Of a DNA stretch of 43,029 bases, positions 20,566 through 31,465 are shown piece by piece. Location: NCBI RefSeq assembly GCF_008386575.1, contig NZ_VUOA01000041.1, forward strand, positions 1,109 to 44,137, in the 5' to 3' direction. Source of the DNA: Salinarimonas soli (lineage in GTDB: Bacteria; Pseudomonadota; Alphaproteobacteria; Rhizobiales; Beijerinckiaceae). Below the pieces are notes generated by a model. That model did not search any database and was not told the DNA's origin. It saw only the letters and a program-made list of their open reading frames with translations. The position numbers and the translations under genes are program-made. Position 1 is the first letter of the stretch, and each line of letters starts with the position of its first letter.

Positions 20566-20844
20566 CTAGACGAAGCGGAAGACCGCCGCGGCGTAGACGA
20601 GGCAGGGGATCAGCGCGAGCGCCGGATCGAGGCCGGAGAGGCCGATCCAGGCGAGCGCGATGAAGGCGGAGCCGAGGAGCGAGACGAAGAGCCGGTCGCC
20701 CCGCGTGGTAGGGATGCGCAGCGCGCCGACCCGCTCCGTCTCCGGGCGCAGGAGGGCGAGCGCGGTCATGAGCGCGAGGAGGCCTGCGATCACGGCGAAG
20801 AAGATCGCCGTCTGCGCGGTCCAGGCCATCCAGGAGACGTCCAT
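20566..20844 (-). CDS. glpU: Small membrane protein GlpU (DUF2160-type) of the glycerol transporter
   Basis: 92 residues with hydrophobic segments at about 5-33, 50-70 and 72-90, and the short polar loop RPETERVGALRIPTTRGDR between them. A small integral membrane protein is always found between the permease and binding-protein genes of this transporter family; its exact role is unknown. It lies 10 bases after glpQ. The 84-base gap to glpV holds a GC-rich imperfect hairpin (20499-20520) that might stabilise the glpV message. Confidence 0.85.
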   Translation of the reverse strand: MDVSWMAWTAQTAIFFAVIAGLLALMTALALLRPETERVGALRIPTTRGDRLFVSLLGSAFIALAWIGLSGLDPALALIPCLVYAAAVFRFV

Positions 20845-20854
20845 CGAACCCTCC

Positions 20855-21651
<797 letters not shown>

Positions 21652-21652
<1 letters not shown>

Positions 21653-22616
21653 CACGCGGCTCTCCGGTCGAGCGGGATGGTGGTGGCGGGCGGCACCGCG
21701 TGGTCGGGAGCCTCTCCCGCCGCCGGGTCACCCCTGACGCCCCTGTCCGCCCCGGCATGGGTCATGACGGTGTAGAACACCCAGCACACCGCGAGGATGA
21801 TGAGGTTGTAGACGATCGACAGGGCCGCCGCCTTGCCGAGGTCGAACTGGCCGAGCGCGATCTTCACGAGGTCGATGGAGAGGAACGTCGTGGCGTTGCC
21901 CGGCCCCCCGCCCGTGAGCACGAACGGCTCGGTGTAGATCATGAAGGAATCCATGAAGCGCAGGAGCACCGCGATGAGGAGGACGCGCCGCATCTTCGGC
22001 AACTGGATCGTCGTGAAGACGGCCCAGCGAGAGGCTCCGTCGATGCGGGCGGCCTGGTAATAGGCATCGGGAATGGACTTGAGCCCCGCGTAGCACAGCA
22101 GCGCCACGAGGCTCGTCCAGTGCCAAACGTCCATGAGCACGATGGTGAACCAGGCCGCGATCACGCCGCCATTGTAGTTGTAGTCGAAGCCGAGCCGGTT
22201 CAGCCCCCAGCCCATGAGCCCGATGTCGCCGCGCCCGAACACCTGCCAGATCGTGCCCACCACGTTCCACGGGATGAGGAGCGGGAGCGCCATGAGGACG
22301 AGGCAGAGCGCCACCGTCCAGCCCTCGCGGGGCATGGAGAGCGCCACCACGATGCCGAGGGGAACCTGGATCGCCAGGATGATCGCGGAGAACAGGAGCG
22401 TGCGCCAGAGCGCGGCGAAGAAGCGCCCGCCCAGATCGGTCGCGGGGTCGAGGAGCTCCTTGAACCAGCCGACGCCGTTCCAGAAGAACTGGTTGTTCCC
22501 AAACGTGTCCTGAACCGAGTAGTTCACCACCGTCATCAGCGGCAGCACCGCCGAGAAGGCGACGATCGCGAAGACCGGCACGACGAGGAGCCAGGCCCGG
22601 TTGTCGAGGGGCTTCG

Positions 22617-22620
<4 letters not shown>
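21652..22620 (-). CDS. glpP: Glycerol-type ABC transporter permease GlpP
   Basis: 322 residues with six membrane helices; EAA loop DAYYQAARIDGASRWAVF then TTIQLPKMRRV. A long polar C-terminal tail after the last helix (about 30 residues, ending LDRRAA) is noticeable. The ATG overlaps the glpT stop as ATGA. The open frame extends upstream within glpT but that part is a shadow. Confidence 0.92.
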
Positions 22621-23705
<1,085 letters not shown>

Positions 23706-23715
23706 ATTGCTCTCC

Positions 23716-24801
23716 TCACGCCGCCTGGGCGAGGTCGCCCGAGGCCAGCGCCCCGCTCTCGTCGAAGAGAAACAGGCGGCGCGGATCGATCGAGGCGTCG
23801 ACTGTGGTGCCGGGCTCCAGGCGGCGCACGCCGGGGACGAGCGCCACGAAGGCGTGGCCGCCGCAGGCGAGGTGCACGTAGCTCTCCGAGCCCGTGATCT
23901 CCGAGACGGTCACGGTCGAGGGGAGGACGATGGCCTCGCCGGATGGCGGGTCGAGCTCCAGGTGGTGGGCCCGGAAGCCCACCAGATAGGACCCGTCCGG
24001 CACCCCGGCGAACGCGCCCAGCGCCCTCGCCTCCCCGCCCGTGCCGAGGGCGAGCGCGCCGCCCTGCTTCACGGCGCGCAGGGTGTTGAGGGGCGGGTCG
24101 GAAAACACCTGGGCGGTGACGACGTCCCGGGGCCGCCGGTAGACCTCGGGCGTCGGCCCGAACTGGGTGACCCGGCCCTGATGGAGCGTCGCGGTGTTGC
24201 CCCCGAGCAGCAAGGCCTCCGAGGGCTCGGTGGTGGCGTAGACGAAGACAGCTCCCGAGGCGGCGAAGATCCGGGGCAGCTCCTCCCGGAGCTCCTCCCG
24301 CAGCTTGTAGTCGAGATTGGCGAGCGGCTCGTCGAGGAGGACGAGGTTCGCCCGCTTCACGAGCGCGCGGGCGATCGCCGTGCGCTGCTGCTGGCCGCCC
24401 GACAGCTGAAGCGGCTTGCGGTCGAGATAGGGCTCGAGGCGCAGGAGGGCGGCGGCTTCCCGCACCCGCGATTCGATCTCGGCCCGGGGGAGCCCTGCCA
24501 CGCGCAAGGGGGACGCGATGTTCTCGTAGACCGACAGGGAGGGGTAGTTGATGAACTGCTGGTAGACCATCGCCACGTTGCGGCGCCGCACGGGCAATCC
24601 CGTCACGTCCCGCCCGTCGGCGATGACCCGGCCGGACGAGGGCACGTCGAGCCCCGCCATCAGGCGCATCAGGGTTGTCTTTCCCGCGAGCGTCGCCCCG
24701 AGGAGCACGTTGAGGGAGCCGCGTTCGAGGGTCAGGGACACGTCGCGGAGATGGGTCTCCGCGCCTACGATCTTGGAAACCTGTTCGAGAACGAGCGACA
24801 T
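23716..24801 (-). CDS. glpS: Glycerol-type ABC transporter ATPase GlpS (unusual Walker A, no H-loop histidine)
   Basis: 361 residues. Signature LSGGQ (133-137) and Walker B LVLLDEP (153-159) are normal. Walker A is GATLAGKT (35-42) instead of GPSGCGKS, and the H-loop reads YATTEP (188-193), with threonine T191 where the switch histidine belongs. GlpS is therefore likely the catalytically weak partner of GlpT. First gene of the operon. The ATG starting MSLVLEQ fits the fold; AGGAGGAG lies somewhat far (14 bases) upstream. No glpK, glpD or glpR gene adjoins. Confidence 0.92.
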   Translation of the reverse strand: MSLVLEQVSKIVGAETHLRDVSLTLERGSLNVLLGATLAGKTTLMRLMAGLDVPSSGRVIADGRDVTGLPVRRRNVAMVYQQFINYPSLSVYENIASPLRVAGLPRAEIESRVREAAALLRLEPYLDRKPLQLSGGQQQRTAIARALVKRANLVLLDEPLANLDYKLREELREELPRIFAASGAVFVYATTEPSEALLLGGNTATLHQGRVTQFGPTPEVYRRPRDVVTAQVFSDPPLNTLRAVKQGGALALGTGGEARALGAFAGVPDGSYLVGFRAHHLELDPPSGEAIVLPSTVTVSEITGSESYVHLACGGHAFVALVPGVRRLEPGTTVDASIDPRRLFLFDESGALASGDLAQAA

Positions 24802-25023
24802 GCGAGGGGTGATGTCTCCTCCTGCGTCGCGGGATGATGGCACGGCGTGGCCGGGGTGGGAACAGACAAGGCTGGCGCCGTCCCCGGCTTAGATCGCGGC
24901 TTCCCCGGCCGATCCCATGACCGAACCGCTTCTGGGCGAGGCATCCGCCTGACCCGCGCCCCCTCCCCCGCGGGCACGATCATACCGGCCGACGCCCGAG
25001 ACGGCGAGCGCTGCCGGATCGTG

Positions 25024-25230
25024 TCATCTAGCCAGGAACCTCGGCGCAAGCGAAGCCGGGCCGCGTGCGGACGGTTCCGGGTTGAGGCGTAGGTATTCGG
25101 GCGTCTGCGTCACGCCGAAGGTCCGGCCCGCGTCGATGCGCCGGAAGGAGAGCCCGAGCTCCGCGCGCAGCCAGAGCACCTTCTGGACGTTGATCGAGTC
25201 GGCGCGCCCCCAGACCGTCGGCATGTCCAT
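25024..25230 (-). pseudogene. Glutathione S-transferase, N-terminal fragment
   Basis: The first 50 codons match the thioredoxin-like N-terminal domain of GSTs (VWGRADSINVQKVLWLRAE, then RRIDAGRTFGVTQTPEYLRL, NP). The remaining 18 codons are unrelated and end in a stop, so three quarters of a normal 200-residue GST, including the whole helical domain, is missing. The break falls right after LNP, where the GSH-contacting loop should follow. Likely a relic of deletion. Confidence 0.75.
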
Positions 25231-25266
25231 CCCCTCGGCATGTCGCGGCCCCGGTCCGGTGCCCCG

Positions 25267-26148
25267 TCAGCCGAGATCGGGTTGCAGGGCCGCGTGGAAG
25301 GCCTCCGGCGCCTCATACTGAACCCAATGTCCCGCGCCCTCGATCGTGACGAACCGGAGGGCGGGATCGAACCGGCGCAGGAGCGCCTCGCGCTCGAGCA
25401 GGTGCCCCAGGGCTGTCGCGTCATGCTCGCCCCAGATCGCCGTCAACGGCACGGACACGTCGCGAAGGCAGGACGTCAGGCTGTCGCCTGAGGCGTAGCG
25501 CAGGCTGCGGAAGCGGGTCCGCCGCGCGTTCCGGGCTTGAAGCGTGACGGCGAGCGCATCGATCCTGGCGGCATCGTGGATCATGAGCCGCGCAAGGTTG
25601 CGCCGATGGGCCGCCATCTCGTCCGCCTTTCCGGGGACCGCCCACCAGTTCTCGAGCGGCTCCATGGGCGGAGCCGGCAAGCCCAGCGCGCTGGCGCCCA
25701 CGAGCACGAAACGCCTGAGCCGCGATTCCATCCGCCTCGCGACGACGCCCCCGACGGTCGCCCCGAAGGAGAAGCCGATGAGAGTCACCGGCGGCGATGG
25801 CAGGATCTCCTCGAGCCCGCAGGCTATAACGAATCCGAGGGTTTCGAGGGTCGCGTCGGGCAGCCTATCGGAATCGCCGTATCCGGGCATGTCGGGCACG
25901 AGCAGGCGGTTCGTGCCTGACAGGGCCGGGATGTTGGCAAGCCAATGCGTCCACGAGCCATGCCCGCCATGGAGCAGGATGACCGGAGCTCCATCGCCCC
26001 ACGATCGCCAGACCATGCGGCCGCCGGGGAAGGAGGTCTCGATACGCTCTGCGGCTGCCTCGACGGCGGCCGGGTCCGCGGGCTGCGGCCCCCGTGTGGA
26101 GCGCCCCAGGCGATGCCCGCGGGCACCGGGGGTCGGCCGGCCCCGCAT
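25267..26148 (-). CDS. Alpha/beta-fold hydrolase
   Basis: 293 residues. Nucleophile elbow GFSFGA with S127, acid D243 in WGEHDAT, histidine H274 in GAGHWVQYE, and oxyanion-region LLHGGHGSW (58-66): a complete catalytic triad as in esterases and C-C hydrolases. No signal peptide. The ATG overlaps the stop of the upstream reductase by one base (TGATG), so the two are translationally coupled and may act in one catabolic route. The first 35 residues are basic and proline-rich and may not all be translated; substrate unknown. Confidence 0.85.
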   Translation of the reverse strand: MRGRPTPGARGHRLGRSTRGPQPADPAAVEAAAERIETSFPGGRMVWRSWGDGAPVILLHGGHGSWTHWLANIPALSGTNRLLVPDMPGYGDSDRLPDATLETLGFVIACGLEEILPSPPVTLIGFSFGATVGGVVARRMESRLRRFVLVGASALGLPAPPMEPLENWWAVPGKADEMAAHRRNLARLMIHDAARIDALAVTLQARNARRTRFRSLRYASGDSLTSCLRDVSVPLTAIWGEHDATALGHLLEREALLRRFDPALRFVTIEGAGHWVQYEAPEAFHAALQPDLG

Positions 26149-27263
26149 CAGCGCTGCCCGAAGCCGGCTCCGGCGAAGAGCGTCTCGAACCCGCGCGGCT
26201 GCGAGCGCCAGTACTGCCTCGGGGCTTGCACGCTGGCGCCCAGCGCCGCGGCGGCGTGCCAGGGCCAGCGCGGGTCATAGAGCATCGCCCGCGCGAGGGA
26301 CACGGCATCGGCGGACCCGCTCGCCACGATCTGCTCCGCCTGCTCCGGCTCGGTGATCAGGCCGACCGCGAAGGTGGGCAGCCCGACCTCGCCGCGGACC
26401 CGTTGCGCGAACGGAACCTGGTAGCCGGGGCCGATCGGGATGGCCTGGGCGGCTGACACGCCGCCGCTCGTCACGTGGATGGCGGCGCAGCCGCGTGCCT
26501 TGAGAGCGAGCGAGAGCGCGATCGTGCCCTCGACGTCCCAGCCGCCGCTCACCCAATCGGTCGCCGAGATGCGCACCCAGACCGGCCGCTCCGGCGTGAA
26601 CGCCTCCCGGACCGCGTCGAACACCTCCAAGGGGAACCGCATCCGGTTCTCCAGGCTGCCGCCATAGGCGTCCTCGCGCCGGTTGGCGAGAGGGGAGAGA
26701 AATTGGTGAAGCAGATAGCCGTGCGCGGCATGAACCTCGATTCCCTCAAGGCCGAGCCGTGCCGCACGCCGCGCGGCCCTGGCGAAATCCTGCCGGATCT
26801 GGTCGAGCCCCGCCCGGTCGAGGCCCGTGGGCTCGTCCTCCTGCAGCAGGTGGGGGATGGGCGAGGGAGCGACGGTCTTCCAGCCGGCGAGCTCGTCGGG
26901 CCGGATCTGGGCGCCGCCCTCCCAGGGCGGACGGCTCGATCCCTTGCGGCCGGCATGGCTGAGCTGGACGGCGAGCGGCATCGGCGAATGGGCGCGCACC
27001 GCGTCGAGCACGCGGCCCAAAGCCGCTTCGTTGTCGTCCGAGTAGAGGCCCAGATCCGCCGGCGAGATGCGTCCCTCGGGCGAGACGGCCGTCGCCTCGA
27101 GGATCAGGAGCCCGGCCCCGGACAGGGCCAGGTGGCCGAGATGGATCAGATGCCAATCGCCGGCCGACCCGTCCCGGGCCGAGTACTGGCACATGGGGGC
27201 GATCAGGATGCGATTGGGGAGGGTGAGGTCTCCGAGGACCAACGGCTCGAACAGGCGGCTCAT
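26148..27263 (-). CDS. NADH:flavin oxidoreductase, old yellow enzyme (YqjM/NamA-like)
   Basis: 371 residues, one FMN-binding TIM barrel. C25 and Y27 in APMCQYSA are the residues that mark the YqjM class; the substrate-binding pair is in EVHAAHGYLLHQFLSPL, and the phosphate-binding segment is SADAVSLARAMLYDP. Reduces activated C=C bonds such as enones with NAD(P)H. It lies 44 bases downstream of the GntR gene on the same strand and overlaps the hydrolase gene downstream. Confidence 0.92.
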   Translation of the reverse strand: MSRLFEPLVLGDLTLPNRILIAPMCQYSARDGSAGDWHLIHLGHLALSGAGLLILEATAVSPEGRISPADLGLYSDDNEAALGRVLDAVRAHSPMPLAVQLSHAGRKGSSRPPWEGGAQIRPDELAGWKTVAPSPIPHLLQEDEPTGLDRAGLDQIRQDFARAARRAARLGLEGIEVHAAHGYLLHQFLSPLANRREDAYGGSLENRMRFPLEVFDAVREAFTPERPVWVRISATDWVSGGWDVEGTIALSLALKARGCAAIHVTSGGVSAAQAIPIGPGYQVPFAQRVRGEVGLPTFAVGLITEPEQAEQIVASGSADAVSLARAMLYDPRWPWHAAAALGASVQAPRQYWRSQPRGFETLFAGAGFGQR

Positions 27264-27307
27264 GGACGTTCCTTCGTCAGGTCGGCGCGAGGCGGTCGAG
27301 CGAGCGC

Positions 27308-27970
27308 TCAGGCGCTGCGCGCCTCGAGGCTCGACAGGCCCGCCACCAGATCGCTGAAGCGCTCTCCTTGCACGACGATATGGGCGCGCAGCTCGCGCGC
27401 CGCCGCCCTGGGGTCCCCGGCCGCGATCGCAGCCGCGATCCGCTCGTGCTCGTTGAGCGATGCGTGCACCCTGCGCCCGACCCGCAGCTGGAGGCGCCGG
27501 TATGGGCGAAGCCGCCGGTGGAGGGCGCTGGCCTGCTCCGCCAGGAAGGCATTGCCGCTCGCCTCGTAGATCGCGAGGTGGAAGAGCTCGTTATCGGCGT
27601 AATAGGCGTCCGGATCGCCCCGCTCGGCCGCCTTGCGGCAGGCCTCCAGGGCGGCCCCGATCGCGGCGCGGTCCCGAGGGCGGGCACGCCGAGCGGCGAG
27701 CCGTCCGGCCATGGCCTCGAGCTCGCCCATGACCTCGAACATCTCGACGAGACGCGCCGGTGCGATCGTCGCCACGACCGCGCCCCGGCGGGGCCGGATC
27801 TCGACGAAGCCGCTGGCCGCGAGCTGATGCAGGGCCTCGCGGACGGGCGTGCGCGACACGTGGAACCGCGCCGCGAGCTGCGTCTCGTCGAGCCGCTCGC
27901 CGGGCGCAAGCGCGCCGGTCGCGATGAGGTCCTCGATGGCATTGCGCAACCGAGCGCCGCCGGTGGACAT
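27308..27970 (-). CDS. matR: GntR/FadR-family regulator of the malonate cluster (MatR/GtrA-like)
   Basis: 220 residues: winged helix (about 7-70; QLAARFHVSRTPVREALHQL) and an FCD ligand domain (about 80-205) with metal/ligand residues in ADNELFHLAIYEASGN and NEHERIAAA. Such regulators bind malonate or related acids and control the malonate operon. Divergent from the TRAP/matAB genes, with an operator-like palindrome in between. The ATG is preceded by GAGAGGGG; an upstream GTG lies within the operator. Function inferred from fold and position; the described rhizobial counterparts are MatR and GtrA. Confidence 0.85.
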   Translation of the reverse strand: MSTGGARLRNAIEDLIATGALAPGERLDETQLAARFHVSRTPVREALHQLAASGFVEIRPRRGAVVATIAPARLVEMFEVMGELEAMAGRLAARRARPRDRAAIGAALEACRKAAERGDPDAYYADNELFHLAIYEASGNAFLAEQASALHRRLRPYRRLQLRVGRRVHASLNEHERIAAAIAAGDPRAAARELRAHIVVQGERFSDLVAGLSSLEARSA

Positions 27971-28001
27971 GGTCGCCCCTCTCGTGTGCATAGCAGGCAA
28001 G

Positions 28002-28015
28002 CTTGTATACACAAG
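28002..28015. promoter_or_regulatory. GntR-type operator (CTTGT-N4-ACAAG)
   Basis: CTTGTATACACAAG: inverted arms CTTGT and ACAAG around four bases. It fits the TTGTA/TACA arms of GntR-FadR family operators and, as I recall, resembles the MatR site of rhizobia. It ends two bases before the -35 element of the matP promoter. Confidence 0.65.
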
Positions 28016-28016
28016 A

Positions 28017-28045
28017 TTGACAGGGCAGGCAAATCCGTCTTAAGT
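28017..28045 (+). promoter_or_regulatory. Putative matP promoter (TTGACA-N17-TTAAGT)
   Basis: A consensus -35 box TTGACA (28017-28022), a 17-base spacer and a weaker -10 TTAAGT (28040-28045), 74 bases before the matP ATG. Placement next to the operator suits control by the divergent GntR protein. Confidence 0.5.
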
Positions 28046-28119
28046 CGGCGTTAAGCAGCGGGCTTAGACCCCGAACAAGGGGGCGCGCCCGATCAAGCAA
28101 GACAGGTAGGAGACCGCCC

Positions 28120-29139
28120 ATGACCATGTCCCGTCGCAGCCTTCTGCAAGCCGCCCTGGCCGCGCCCGCGGTCATTGGCTTCGCCCGGCAGGCGCACGCC
28201 GCTCAGACCCTGAAGATCTCCCACCAGTTCCCCGGCGGGACGGTGGACGAGGGCGACTTCCGCGACCGCCTCTGCCGCAAGTTCGCGCAGGAGCTCGAGA
28301 AGCGCTCCAACGGCGGGCTTGTGGCGCAGGTCTATCCAGGCTCCTCGCTCATGAAGACGAATTCCCAGTTCTCGGCCCTGCGCAAGGGCGCCTTGGACCT
28401 GAGCTTCTACCCCCTGCCCTATGCAGGCGGCGAGGTCGTCGAGACCAATATCGGCCTCATGCCCTGCCTCGTGACGAGCTACGAGCAAGCCGCAGCGTGG
28501 AAGAAGGCGCCGATCGGCCGCAAGATCACCGAGATCATGAACGCCAAAGGCATCGTCATGGTGTCCTGGGTGTGGCAGTCGGGCGGCGTCGCGAGCCGCG
28601 AGCGTCCGCTGCTGAGCCCCGAGGACGCGAAAGGCATGAAGGTGCGCGGCGGCTCGCGCGAGTTCGACCTGATGCTCAAGGCGGCGGGCGCCGCGACCCT
28701 GTCGCTGCCCTCGAACGAATCCTACGCCGCCATGCAGACGGGAGCATGCGACGCGGTGGTGACCTCCTCGACGAGCCTCATCTCCTTCCACCTCGACGAG
28801 CTCTCCAAGGGCTTCACCTCAGGCCAGGGCCGCTCCTTCTGGTTCATGCTCGAGCCGCTCATGATGTCGAAGACGATCTTCGACGCGCTGCCGAAGCCGC
28901 AGCAGGACCTGATCATGCAGATCGGCGAGGAGATGGAGTCGTTCGGGACGGAGGGCGCCAAGGCCGACGACAAGCAGGTCGAGGAGGTGTTCCGCAAGGC
29001 AGGCGCCAAGGTCGTCGTGATGGACGAGCCAACGCTCGGAAAGTGGCGGACCATCGCCCGCGACACCGCCTGGAAGGATTACGCCAACCGCAACGCGACC
29101 TGCGCGGAGTTGCTCAAGCTCGCGGAGGGCATGGCGTGA
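28120..29139 (+). CDS. matP: TRAP transporter solute-binding protein, probable malonate binding (MatP)
   Basis: 339 residues, DctP family. N-terminal SRRSLLQAALAAPAVIGF looks like a Tat-type signal, with cleavage after QAHA. Typical segments: TLKISHQFPGGTVDEGDF, the conserved-arginine region GMKVRGGSREFDLMLKAAGA, and SNESYAAMQTGACDAVVTS. Captures a dicarboxylate in the periplasm for MatQM. The operon with malonyl-CoA decarboxylase and synthetase makes malonate the likely ligand, as in the described matPQMAB genes of Sinorhizobium meliloti. Confidence 0.9.
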   Translation: MTMSRRSLLQAALAAPAVIGFARQAHAAQTLKISHQFPGGTVDEGDFRDRLCRKFAQELEKRSNGGLVAQVYPGSSLMKTNSQFSALRKGALDLSFYPLPYAGGEVVETNIGLMPCLVTSYEQAAAWKKAPIGRKITEIMNAKGIVMVSWVWQSGGVASRERPLLSPEDAKGMKVRGGSREFDLMLKAAGAATLSLPSNESYAAMQTGACDAVVTSSTSLISFHLDELSKGFTSGQGRSFWFMLEPLMMSKTIFDALPKPQQDLIMQIGEEMESFGTEGAKADDKQVEEVFRKAGAKVVVMDEPTLGKWRTIARDTAWKDYANRNATCAELLKLAEGMA

Positions 29140-29780
29140 GCCACGGGTTCGAGCTGGAGGAGCGCCCGGCGGCCCAGGCCGGCACGGGCCTCCTCGACCG
29201 GGTGGCCGCGACGGTGAACCGCCTCGTCATGGTGCTGGGCGGGGTTGCGCTCATCGCGGCGTCGCTGGTGCTCACCTATTCGGTCGTGGCCCGCTACGTC
29301 CTGAAGATCGCGACCGACTGGCAGGATGAGTCCGCCGTCTTCCTGCTGGTGGGCACCACCTTCCTGTGCGCGGCGGCGGTTCAGGCGCGCCGCGGCCATG
29401 TCGGGATCGAGGCCGTCGCGAGCCTCCTCTCGGAGCGCGCCAACCGACTCCGACTTGTCGCCGTCGACGTCATGAGCGCGGCGTTCTGCGCCTTCTTCGC
29501 CTGGAAGAGCTGGACGCTGTTCCACGAAGCCTGGATCGACGACCAGCATTCAACCTCATCCTGGGGACCGCCCCTCTGGATTCCCTACTCCTTGATGGCG
29601 GCCGGCATGACGCTTCTCACCCTCCAGATCGCCCTTCAGCTCGCCCGCGGCCTCACGAGCCGGCAGCAGGCGGATACCCGCGCCTCCACGGGCAGCGCCG
29701 TCCAGGGAGGGGCGCCGACCCCGGGCTCGGCCGCGGACGCCGTCATCCACCAGAAAGCTCCGGAGGGCTCCGCCCGATGA
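29136..29780 (+). CDS. matQ: TRAP transporter small permease (DctQ/MatQ)
   Basis: 214 residues with four predicted membrane helices (about 25-48, 60-80, 100-120, 140-165) and the DctQ motif VARYVLKIATDWQDESAVF. The C-terminal 40 residues are polar, alanine-rich and unlike the core. The start is GTG, overlapping the matP stop (GTGA). Small subunit of the malonate TRAP permease. Confidence 0.9.
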   Translation: MSHGFELEERPAAQAGTGLLDRVAATVNRLVMVLGGVALIAASLVLTYSVVARYVLKIATDWQDESAVFLLVGTTFLCAAAVQARRGHVGIEAVASLLSERANRLRLVAVDVMSAAFCAFFAWKSWTLFHEAWIDDQHSTSSWGPPLWIPYSLMAAGMTLLTLQIALQLARGLTSRQQADTRASTGSAVQGGAPTPGSAADAVIHQKAPEGSAR

Positions 29781-31126
29781 GCACCGCGGCCATCGGCTTT
29801 CTCTACGCCGGAGCCACGCTCGGCGTCATGTTCTCAGGCATGCCAATCGCCTTCGCGCTCGGTGCGGTGGCGGTCCTGTTCATGGCCTTCTTCATGCCGG
29901 GTGCGTCCCTCGATACGGTGACGCAGAACGTCTACGAGGAGATGGCCTCGATCACGCTGCTCTCGATCCCGCTGTTCATCCTGAAGGGCGCGGCGATCGG
30001 GAAGTCGCGGGCGGGCCAGGACCTCTACTCGGCGATGCACGCTTGGATGCACAAGATCCCCGGGGGCCTGGGCATCGCCAACGTCTTCGCCTGCGCGATC
30101 TTCGCCGCCATGGCGGGCTCGTCGCCCGCGACCTGCTCGGCCATCGGCTCGGCCGGTATCCCGGAGATGCGCCGACGGGGCTATTCGGGCGGCTTCGCGG
30201 CCGGGATCATCGCCGCCGGCGGAACGCTCGGCATCCTCCTGCCGCCCTCGATCACCATGATCCTATACGCGGTCGCGGCGGAACAGTCCCTCGGCCGCCT
30301 CTTTCTCGCGGGGATCGGGCCGGGGCTCCTCCTCGTCACGCTGTTCGCGATCTATGCGGGCGTGCGTTTCCGTCAAGAATATGCGGCAGCCAAGCGTGCC
30401 TATGAGGCAGGCGGGGCGCGCTCGCCGATCCTCGCGGAGGACACGTACACGATGGCGCAGCGGCTCGGCACGCTGCATAGGGTGCTGCCCTTCATCATCC
30501 TGCTCACCGGCGTGATGGTTGCGCTCTACGGCGGCTACGCCACGCCCTCCGAGACCGCCGGGCTCGGCGGCGTCCTGGCGCTCGGTCTCATCGCCGCCGT
30601 CTACGGGGTATGGCGCCCGCGCGACCTCGAGCCGATCCTGTCGGCGACGATCCGCGAGTCGACGATGCTGATGCTCATCATCGGCATGTCGCTCCTTTAC
30701 TCCTACGTGATGAGCTACCTGCACATCTCGCAAGCAGCCGCCCAGGCGATCGTCGCACTCCAGCTCTCCAAGTGGGTGCTGCTCGCCGCGATCCTGCTCC
30801 TCGTCGTGGTGCTCGGCTTCTTCTTGCCGCCAGTCTCGATCATCCTCATGACGGCGCCGATCATCCTGCCTCCGCTCAAGGCCGCAGGCTTCGATCTGGT
30901 CTGGTTCGGGATCGCGATGACGATCGTGATGGAGATGGGCCTCATCCACCCGCCGGTTGGGCTCAACATCTTCGTCATCAAGAACATCGCGCCCGAGATT
31001 CCGCTCGGCGACGTCATCTGGGGGACAGTGCCCTTCGTGTTGCTCATGGCACTCGCGATCGTCCTGCTCTGCCTCTTCCCGGGGATCGCGACCTGGCTGC
31101 CGGACGCGGTCATGGGAGTGAAGTAG
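29777..31126 (+). CDS. matM: TRAP transporter large permease (DctM/MatM)
   Basis: 449 residues, about 12 membrane helices, normal DctM length. Conserved pieces: SGMPIAFALGAVAVLF, AMAGSSPATCSAIGS, GTLGILLPPSITMILY, and EMGLIHPPVGLNIFVI near the C-terminus. The ATG overlaps the matQ stop (ATGA). Catalyses ion-coupled uptake of the dicarboxylate delivered by MatP. Confidence 0.93.
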   Translation: MSTAAIGFLYAGATLGVMFSGMPIAFALGAVAVLFMAFFMPGASLDTVTQNVYEEMASITLLSIPLFILKGAAIGKSRAGQDLYSAMHAWMHKIPGGLGIANVFACAIFAAMAGSSPATCSAIGSAGIPEMRRRGYSGGFAAGIIAAGGTLGILLPPSITMILYAVAAEQSLGRLFLAGIGPGLLLVTLFAIYAGVRFRQEYAAAKRAYEAGGARSPILAEDTYTMAQRLGTLHRVLPFIILLTGVMVALYGGYATPSETAGLGGVLALGLIAAVYGVWRPRDLEPILSATIRESTMLMLIIGMSLLYSYVMSYLHISQAAAQAIVALQLSKWVLLAAILLLVVVLGFFLPPVSIILMTAPIILPPLKAAGFDLVWFGIAMTIVMEMGLIHPPVGLNIFVIKNIAPEIPLGDVIWGTVPFVLLMALAIVLLCLFPGIATWLPDAVMGVK

Positions 31127-31465
31127 CGCGCCGAAAGGACCCAGTCATGGACGTCTCGTGTCCCAGCAGCCTTCTCGCGAAGGTTCCGGAACGCGGCCGA
31201 CGCCTCGTGAAGCGCCCCGAGCCGCGTGCACCCGGCACGACGCGGACCTTGACCGCGGCAGGGATCGCCTGGCCGCCTGATCGGATCCTCGGGCCTGTGT
31301 GACCGTACGAGCAGCCGGGTCGCCGACGCGGACCAGCGCTCGCGGTCCGGGGTCAACAGCCCGAAGCACGGCTCGGCGAGGGCGCCGCGGCGAACCGATC
31401 GAACGAGCCGAGGGAGGGCTGCCCCGAGGGGTCAGCCGTCCGCCACATCTTCAGGAGGGCCACGG
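31127..31465 (+). other. Intergenic gap between matM and matA with a possible 51-codon ORF
   Basis: 339 bases. An ATG at 31147 with AAAGGA seven bases upstream opens a 51-codon frame (to 31302), rich in arginine and proline and unlike any family I know; I rate it weak. The rest is GC-rich without a clear hairpin, up to the AGGAGG of matA. Confidence 0.35.

Noticed and set aside
31147-31302. 51-codon ORF between matM and matA
   Set aside because: Good ribosome spacing but arginine/proline-rich shadow-like composition; mentioned only in the gap entry.
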